From: an uncultured beta proteobacterium
Lineage (GTDB): Bacteria; Pseudomonadota; Gammaproteobacteria; Burkholderiales; Rhodocyclaceae
Reading direction: 5' to 3'
NCBI GenBank assembly: GCA_903953145.1
Contig: CAJBIL010000500.1
Span: forward strand, 1 to 10,701
Length of the DNA: 10,701 nt
The translations under genes and the position numbers were made by a program. Shown one piece after another: positions 7,381 to 10,701 of this stretch (position 1 is its first letter; the number at the start of each line of letters is the position of its first letter). Under the pieces are notes generated by a model, which was given only the letters and a program-made list of their open reading frames with translations, did no database searches and was not told the DNA's origin.

Positions 7381-7418
7381 TTGAGAATCCCTTATCGATA
7401 AAGAATGGTTACAACGAG

Positions 7419-7433
7419 CCAAAATAATTTTGG
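7419..7433. promoter_or_regulatory. 15-bp palindrome upstream of the lipoprotein gene
   Basis: CCAAAAT-A-ATTTTGG is a perfect inverted repeat with 7-bp arms, 38 to 52 bases upstream of the lipoprotein start on the minus strand. Position and symmetry fit an operator for a dimeric regulator. I could not find a convincing -10/-35 pair around it, and no known regulator consensus is recognised. Confidence 0.35.
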
Positions 7434-7550
7434 TTTGACCGGCGTGCACGTCGATCAACCCGAAATATTAACACCTCTTTGGCGGGTGAGCTAGTTTTTT
7501 GCTGCAATGCGTCATTTGAAAGTCATGCTGATTGACCTCGATTTGCAGGA

Positions 7551-8027
7551 CTACAGGCCCAGCGTTGTCGCGCTGACCGGCGTGCCGCCTTCTTCGAGGA
7601 TTTGATCGTAGCGTTGTAGATAGGGCGCGCAGGCTTCGCGGTCGTTGAGGATGGCTTTGGCGCGTGCATGATCATTGTGAAAGCGGATTACCGCGTGCTG
7701 CTGGTCGGCAATGATCAGCGAGTCGCCCAGTGTTGCCAGATGAGGCGGGCATTCGATAATGCTGAGATTGTGCGCGTGGGCGGCGAGTAATTGCATCAGG
7801 CGCGGGCAGTGGCGGCGCAGCGGTTCGGCGTCGCGCAGGACGATATGCACGGTATTGGCGGGGTCGGTGCTGAGAAACTGGCGGAGCAGGGCAAGCCGGT
7901 CGGCACGTTCGAGTTTCAGTGCGATGAGATTTTCGTCGAAGATGCAGAGCGAGCGGGAACTCAGCGCCAGGATGTTTTGCACGGCGCTGTCGTATTCGGC
8001 CCAGGTGGTAGTCAGGTTGGCAGGCAT
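7551..8027 (-). CDS. Conserved protein of unknown function ending in SATTLGL (tentatively DUF7931 family)
   Basis: A 158-residue protein with no signal peptide or membrane segment. The pattern is alternating beta strands and helices: SRSLCIFDENL (24-34), an amphipathic helix with LLRQFL (47-52), VHIVLRDAEPLRRHCPRL (60-77), DSLIIADQQHAVIRF (102-116) and the terminal PVSATTLGL (150-158). I recall betaproteobacterial proteins with the same C-terminal SATTLGL and a central CPRLMQLL-like segment, grouped as DUF7931 with a phospholipase-D-like layout, but I cannot confirm this here. The catalytic HxKxxxxD motif of phospholipase D is not present, so enzymatic activity of that type is unlikely. ATG 8027 has only a weak GAAG upstream. 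It is divergent from rlmD; the lipoprotein gene lies 170 bases downstream on the same strand. Confidence 0.72.
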   Translation of the reverse strand: MPANLTTTWAEYDSAVQNILALSSRSLCIFDENLIALKLERADRLALLRQFLSTDPANTVHIVLRDAEPLRRHCPRLMQLLAAHAHNLSIIECPPHLATLGDSLIIADQQHAVIRFHNDHARAKAILNDREACAPYLQRYDQILEEGGTPVSATTLGL

Positions 8028-8047
8028 GATCTTCGCGCAGCGAGTGA

Positions 8048-8083
8048 GTGTTCAAAAGCGTGTTCAAAAGAGCGTTCAAGATA
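8048..8083. repeat. Three 12-bp direct repeats in the divergent spacer before rlmD
   Basis: gtgttcaaaagc (8048-8059), gtgttcaaaaga (8060-8071) and gcgttcaagata (8072-8083) stand head to tail; copies 1 and 2 differ at one base and copy 3 is degenerate. They lie 20 bases upstream of the minus-strand gene start and about 120 bases upstream of rlmD. They may be binding sites or replication slippage products. Confidence 0.7.
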
Positions 8084-8201
8084 GCAAGGCCATTGCTTGC
8101 TGTGCAAGCCTGTCTTGATGCGCATCGAAAAAATCGAAAAAATGGCTGAAGAAAAAATCGCTGAAGATTACAATGGCGCGACTTTTTTGCGGGAATGTTG
8201 T

Positions 8202-9500
8202 ATGCCGACTGGAATCATCGAATCGCTCGACCATGATGGCCGGGGCATCACACGGCTCGACGGAAAAACAATTTTCGTTGAAGGCGCCTTGCCGGGCGAG
8301 TGCGTCGAGTACAGCAGTTACCGCAAGAAACCGAGCTACGAAGTTGCGCAAACACTACGTGTGACCAAGGTTTCCGGTGATCGTGTCACGCCGCGTTGCC
8401 CGCATTTTGGTGTCTGTGGCGGGTGCAGCATGCAGCATTTTGACGCCACCGCGCAGGTCGCCGCCAAGCAGCGCGTGCTGGAAGATAATCTGTGGCACCT
8501 CGGACGGCTCAAGCCGGAGCAGCTTTTCCCGGCGATTTATGGCGTGCCGTGGGGTTATCGCCACCGGGCGCGGCTTTCGGTTCGCTACGTTGCCAAGAAA
8601 GGCGGCGTGCTGGTTGGCTTTCACGAGAAGAAAAGTGGCTATGTCGCCGATATGCGGCAATGCGAAGTCCTGCCGCCGCATCTTTCCGCTTTGCTGGTAC
8701 CGCTACGCCACCTCGTTGTCCAGCTGTCGATTCGCGATCAGTTGCCACAGATCGAAGTCGCCGTCGGCGATCAGACGACGGTGCTTGTCCTGCGTATCAT
8801 GGCGCCGCTCAAGCCGGCGGATGAGGTGTTGCTGCGAGCGTTTGCCGATCAGCATCGCGTGGTTTTCTACCTGCAAACCAAAGGGCCGGCGACGGCGCAG
8901 CTTTTCTATCCGCTGGATGCGCCTGCTTTATCGTATTGCCTGCCGGAATACGATGTTGAACATTTTTTCTCGCCGACCGAGTTTACGCAGGTTAATTTCG
9001 CGATCAATCGTGTTCTGGTGCGCCGTGCGATGAATTTGCTGGCGCCGCAGGCTGGCGAGCGGGTTGCTGACATGTTCTGCGGTCTGGGCAATTTCACCTT
9101 GCCGATTGCCCGTTCCGGGGCTTCCGTGGTTGGCATTGAAGGCAGTGCGGATCTGGTGCGGCGGGCAGCGGAGAACGCGGCGGCCAATGGTCTGGCGGGG
9201 CGTGTTGAGTACCGCGTGGCCAATCTTTTTGAGGCGACGCCGGAGACTTTGGCGGCGCTCGGCCATTTCGACAAGATGCTGATCGATCCGCCGCGTGATG
9301 GTGCCAGCGAACTGGTCAGTGCGTTTGGCGACGATGCGCCCAGGCGTATTGTTTATGTCTCGTGCAGCCCGTCAACGCTGGCGCGCGACGCGGCGATTCT
9401 GGTCAATCAGAAGGGTTATCACTTCCGTGGTGCGGGGGTGGTCAATATGTTCCCCAACACCTCGCACGTTGAATCCATCGCGCTGTTTGAGCGCGATTAA
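8202..9500 (+). CDS. rlmD: 23S rRNA (uracil(1939)-C(5))-methyltransferase
   Basis: RlmD (RumA) uses S-adenosylmethionine to methylate U1939 of 23S rRNA. From ATG 8202 the protein is 432 residues, against 433 in E. coli. In order: an N-terminal TRAM RNA-binding domain starting IIESLDHDGRG; [4Fe-4S] cysteines C66, C72, C75 (CPHFGVCGGC) and C154 (MRQCEV); the SAM-binding motif DMFCGLGNFTLP (290-301); DPPRDG (362-367); the catalytic cysteine C388 in YVSCSP; and the general-base E423 in SHVES. All catalytic residues are present. Earlier in-frame starts exist (ATG 8118, ATG 8142, TTG 8097), but 8202 has GGGA seven bases upstream and begins just before the TRAM domain, as I recall for relatives. The extra upstream residues are Lys/Glu-rich and could be real if 8118 or 8142 is used. 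Confidence 0.96.
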   Translation: MPTGIIESLDHDGRGITRLDGKTIFVEGALPGECVEYSSYRKKPSYEVAQTLRVTKVSGDRVTPRCPHFGVCGGCSMQHFDATAQVAAKQRVLEDNLWHLGRLKPEQLFPAIYGVPWGYRHRARLSVRYVAKKGGVLVGFHEKKSGYVADMRQCEVLPPHLSALLVPLRHLVVQLSIRDQLPQIEVAVGDQTTVLVLRIMAPLKPADEVLLRAFADQHRVVFYLQTKGPATAQLFYPLDAPALSYCLPEYDVEHFFSPTEFTQVNFAINRVLVRRAMNLLAPQAGERVADMFCGLGNFTLPIARSGASVVGIEGSADLVRRAAENAAANGLAGRVEYRVANLFEATPETLAALGHFDKMLIDPPRDGASELVSAFGDDAPRRIVYVSCSPSTLARDAAILVNQKGYHFRGAGVVNMFPNTSHVESIALFERD

Positions 9501-9503
9501 TTT

Positions 9504-9530
9504 GATTTGCATGATTTACACGATTTGCGT
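9504..9530. repeat. Three 9-bp direct repeats just after rlmD
   Basis: gatttgcat (9504-9512), gatttacac (9513-9521) and gatttgcgt (9522-9530) follow one another directly, starting three bases after the rlmD stop. They fill nearly all the 36-base gap between the convergent rlmD and the unknown minus-strand gene. No hairpin terminator is seen in this gap. Confidence 0.65.
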
Positions 9531-9536
9531 GACTGC

Positions 9537-10292
9537 TCAGTGACTGGTGGTGTTGCGCGTTGATTGCTGCCAGGCGATCACTGTTTGTGTTGCGCCAGCC
9601 ATGATTTTCGCGCGCTGATCGGCGGGTAGCTGCTGGTTTAACGCGCCGAACAGCGCTTGCGTCATCTCCTGCGCCAGCCCGCTGGTGGCCAGTTGATGCG
9701 CGAGGCAGCGAATCTGGATGTCGGCCAGCGTGTGGGCGACGATAATCCAGCCCAGATCCGGCATCGACTCGACGAGGCGCAGCATCATTCCGCCGAGTTG
9801 TTGCAGCGTCGCTGTCGCGCTTTCCTGCTGTGCGTCTTCGATCATCGAATGCCACAACGCCAGATGGATCGCCTTGCGTAACTCGGATTTGAAGCTCAGG
9901 GCGGCCGCCTGATCATCGTTGATCCGCTGAATCATCTCCGTCGCGTCCGGCGCCGACACCCGCAGGCCGCCCACCAGCTCGCTCAGCCCGGCCATCGCCG
10001 CCGCACCGAACACCTGCGTGTAAGCCAGTCCCCATTGAACCAGCCCGCTCAGCAGCATCGCTGCGCGCAGGGCGGGCTGCGCGTCGTCGTTGGCATCGCC
10101 GGGTGGGTTGCGCTCGATGATCCAGTCGTTGAGCTTTTTTACGGCCGCGCTGATCGCCGGCTGGCGTTCAGCGGCCGGCGTTTCCAGCGTCAGCCGGAAG
10201 GCGTGGGCAAAACCATCCTGCGCGAGTCGTGCCGCCTGAATCTGGGTTTCGCGCGGCAGTTGTGCGGCGAGCGGGTCGATCAGTGAATCCAT
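9537..10292 (-). CDS. Hypothetical protein, 251 residues, predominantly helical
   Basis: I do not recognise this family. The frame is open over 251 codons with amino-acid use typical of a real soluble protein. It is rich in Ala, Leu and Gln, with long amphipathic helical stretches (for example QPALRAAMLLSGLVQWGLAY near 71-90 and SFKSELRKAIHLALWHSMIE near 132-151). It has no signal peptide; the Ala/Gly-rich FGAAAMAGLSELVGGL stretch near 94-109 is too mild to call a membrane segment. No cysteine/histidine metal motif, Walker motif or other catalytic signature is visible; the single Cys is near the C-terminus (IRCLAH). ATG 10292 has a weak AGG eight bases upstream and a good TATAAT-type promoter about 45 bases before it. 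It lies between the 3' end of pepN and the convergent rlmD. A structural or regulatory helical-bundle role would be guesswork. Confidence 0.75.
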   Translation of the reverse strand: MDSLIDPLAAQLPRETQIQAARLAQDGFAHAFRLTLETPAAERQPAISAAVKKLNDWIIERNPPGDANDDAQPALRAAMLLSGLVQWGLAYTQVFGAAAMAGLSELVGGLRVSAPDATEMIQRINDDQAAALSFKSELRKAIHLALWHSMIEDAQQESATATLQQLGGMMLRLVESMPDLGWIIVAHTLADIQIRCLAHQLATSGLAQEMTQALFGALNQQLPADQRAKIMAGATQTVIAWQQSTRNTTSH

Positions 10293-10335
10293 GATTTGCG
10301 CCTGATAGTCGTTAAGCGAAGTAATGCAGCGGGCT

Positions 10336-10365
10336 ATTATAAATCCCGCACTAACTGCCCCGCAA
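10336..10365 (-). promoter_or_regulatory. Candidate promoter of the 251-residue gene with perfect -10 box
   Basis: On the minus strand TATAAT (10341-10336) is a perfect -10. TTGCGG (10365-10360), 18 bases upstream, is a weak -35 matching TTG only. Transcription would start near 10329 and give a leader of about 37 bases. The -35 falls inside the left part of the inverted-repeat element described at 10352-10484, while the -10 lies just outside it. Confidence 0.5.
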
Positions 10366-10484
10366 GGCGCACCAAATGGCGTTCTAGCGTGTTAATTTCT
10401 GGAGATGCCCGTATTTATTGGCTCTCAGGCAAGTGCATGAGCTAGATGACCATCTGGTGCGGGTTAGCGGGCAGGTGGCAGTTA
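10352..10484. mobile_element. 133-bp imperfect inverted-repeat element, MITE-like
   Basis: Nested complementary blocks pair in order: TAACTGCC (10352-10359) with GGCAGTTA (10477-10484); CGCACCAaATGG (10368-10379) with CCAtCTGGTGCG (10450-10461), one mismatch; TCTAGC (10383-10388) with GCTAGA (10441-10446). Gaps between blocks two and three are equal (3 bases each); those between one and two are 8 and 15. The central 52 bases (10389-10440) hold no open frame. Terminal inverted repeats, small size, no coding capacity and an intergenic site fit a miniature non-autonomous transposable element or a dispersed palindromic repeat. A TA at each terminus could be part of the target duplication, but this is not proven. 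Alternatives are a long-stem structured RNA or a complex terminator for pepN. Confidence 0.55.
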
Positions 10485-10520
10485 ATTATTTTCAGCCGGA
10501 TCGCTCACCGCACTCACGCC

Positions 10521-10701
10521 TCACGCCAGTCCCCGCGTCACGATTTCGAGTACGCCACGCGATAGTCCAGGGTGGTCGCGCAGGCTTTCCAGCGCTTTGC
10601 GGCTGTGTGCCTGGCGTTCCGGATCAATTTTCTTCCAGCGGTCAAAACAGCGGGCGAGGCGGGAGGCGACTTGCGGGTTGCGGCTGTCGAGCTGGCGAAT
10701 C
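10521..10701 (-). CDS. pepN: Aminopeptidase N, C-terminal fragment (cut by window edge)
   Basis: The last 59 codons plus a TGA stop (10523-10521) of a gene entering from the right edge. The residues include LDSRNPQVASRLARCFDRW and DPERQAHSRKALESL, matching the helical C-terminus of E. coli PepN, where NPQVAARM...RWRRYDAKRQALMRAALEQL occupies the same place. PepN is a cytoplasmic zinc aminopeptidase of family M1 that removes N-terminal residues from peptides; the HExxH zinc site is outside the window. The frame ends normally. It is followed by the inverted-repeat element and then, on the same strand, the 251-residue gene. Confidence 0.92.
   Translation of the reverse strand, partial: IRQLDSRNPQVASRLARCFDRWKKIDPERQAHSRKALESLRDHPGLSRGVLEIVTRGLA

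Noticed and set aside
7121..7384. Plus-strand Gly/Ala-rich 87-codon frame and the overlapping Leu/Pro-rich minus-strand frame (6993-7343).
   Set aside because: Both are other-frame readings of the GC-rich repeat encoding the lipoprotein tail; only the 7129-7380 frame has a signal peptide and ribosome-binding site.
8377..9033. 218-codon plus-strand frame inside rlmD.
   Set aside because: Arg/Ser/Cys-rich frame-shifted reading of rlmD, a common artefact in GC-rich genes.
8048..9530. Short direct repeats as possible CRISPR remnants.
   Set aside because: The units are 9 or 12 bp, contiguous and without spacers; no cas genes are present.
9442..9855. 137-codon minus-strand frame over the 3' end of rlmD and the unknown gene.
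   Set aside because: It overlaps two better-supported frames and is low-complexity Arg/Asn/His-rich; part of it is a translation of the 9-bp repeats.

Overview
The window reads as an ordinary chromosomal segment of a betaproteobacterium, most likely of the Rhodocyclales (Dechloromonas/Azonexus-like). The basis is the dapA-bamC-MBL hydrolase order, the protein flavour of RlmD and BamC, a Rhodocyclales-style alanine/proline-rich lipoprotein, and moderately high GC. The lineage is inferred from recalled family resemblance, not from a search. No tRNA, rRNA, CRISPR array, prophage or transposase gene is visible.

Left block (1-3080, minus strand): a tightly packed three-gene cluster read right to left, MoxR-type AAA+ ATPase, then a DUF58 membrane protein, then the N-terminal 401 residues of a TgpA-type membrane transglutaminase that runs off the left edge. 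The genes overlap (TGATG at 2146-2150; 20 bases at 1186-1205), so they are probably one translationally coupled operon. Middle block (3202-7029, plus strand): a divergent zinc deacetylase of the histone deacetylase/AcuC superfamily, then dapA (lysine/diaminopimelate synthesis), bamC (outer-membrane assembly lipoprotein) and a YycJ/WalJ-like metallo-beta-lactamase-fold hydrolase, the last three forming a compact operon. It ends at a textbook bidirectional hairpin terminator (7071-7100).

Right block (7129-10701): a short Ala/Pro-rich lipoprotein gene carrying a 66-bp tandem duplication (minus), a small protein of unknown function ending in SATTLGL (minus), rlmD for 23S rRNA m5U1939 methylation (plus), an unrecognised helical 251-residue protein (minus), and the last 59 codons of pepN (minus). 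Between pepN and the 251-residue gene lies a 133-bp imperfect inverted repeat with TAACTGCC termini. It looks like a miniature non-autonomous element, and its edge supplies the possible -35 of a promoter with a perfect TATAAT -10.

Most of the content is housekeeping. The features that best merit a second look are non-coding or repetitive: the MITE-like element and its promoter, the 66-bp duplication in the lipoprotein gene, short tandem repeats either side of rlmD, and two uncharacterised proteins. I found no convincing new multi-gene system.
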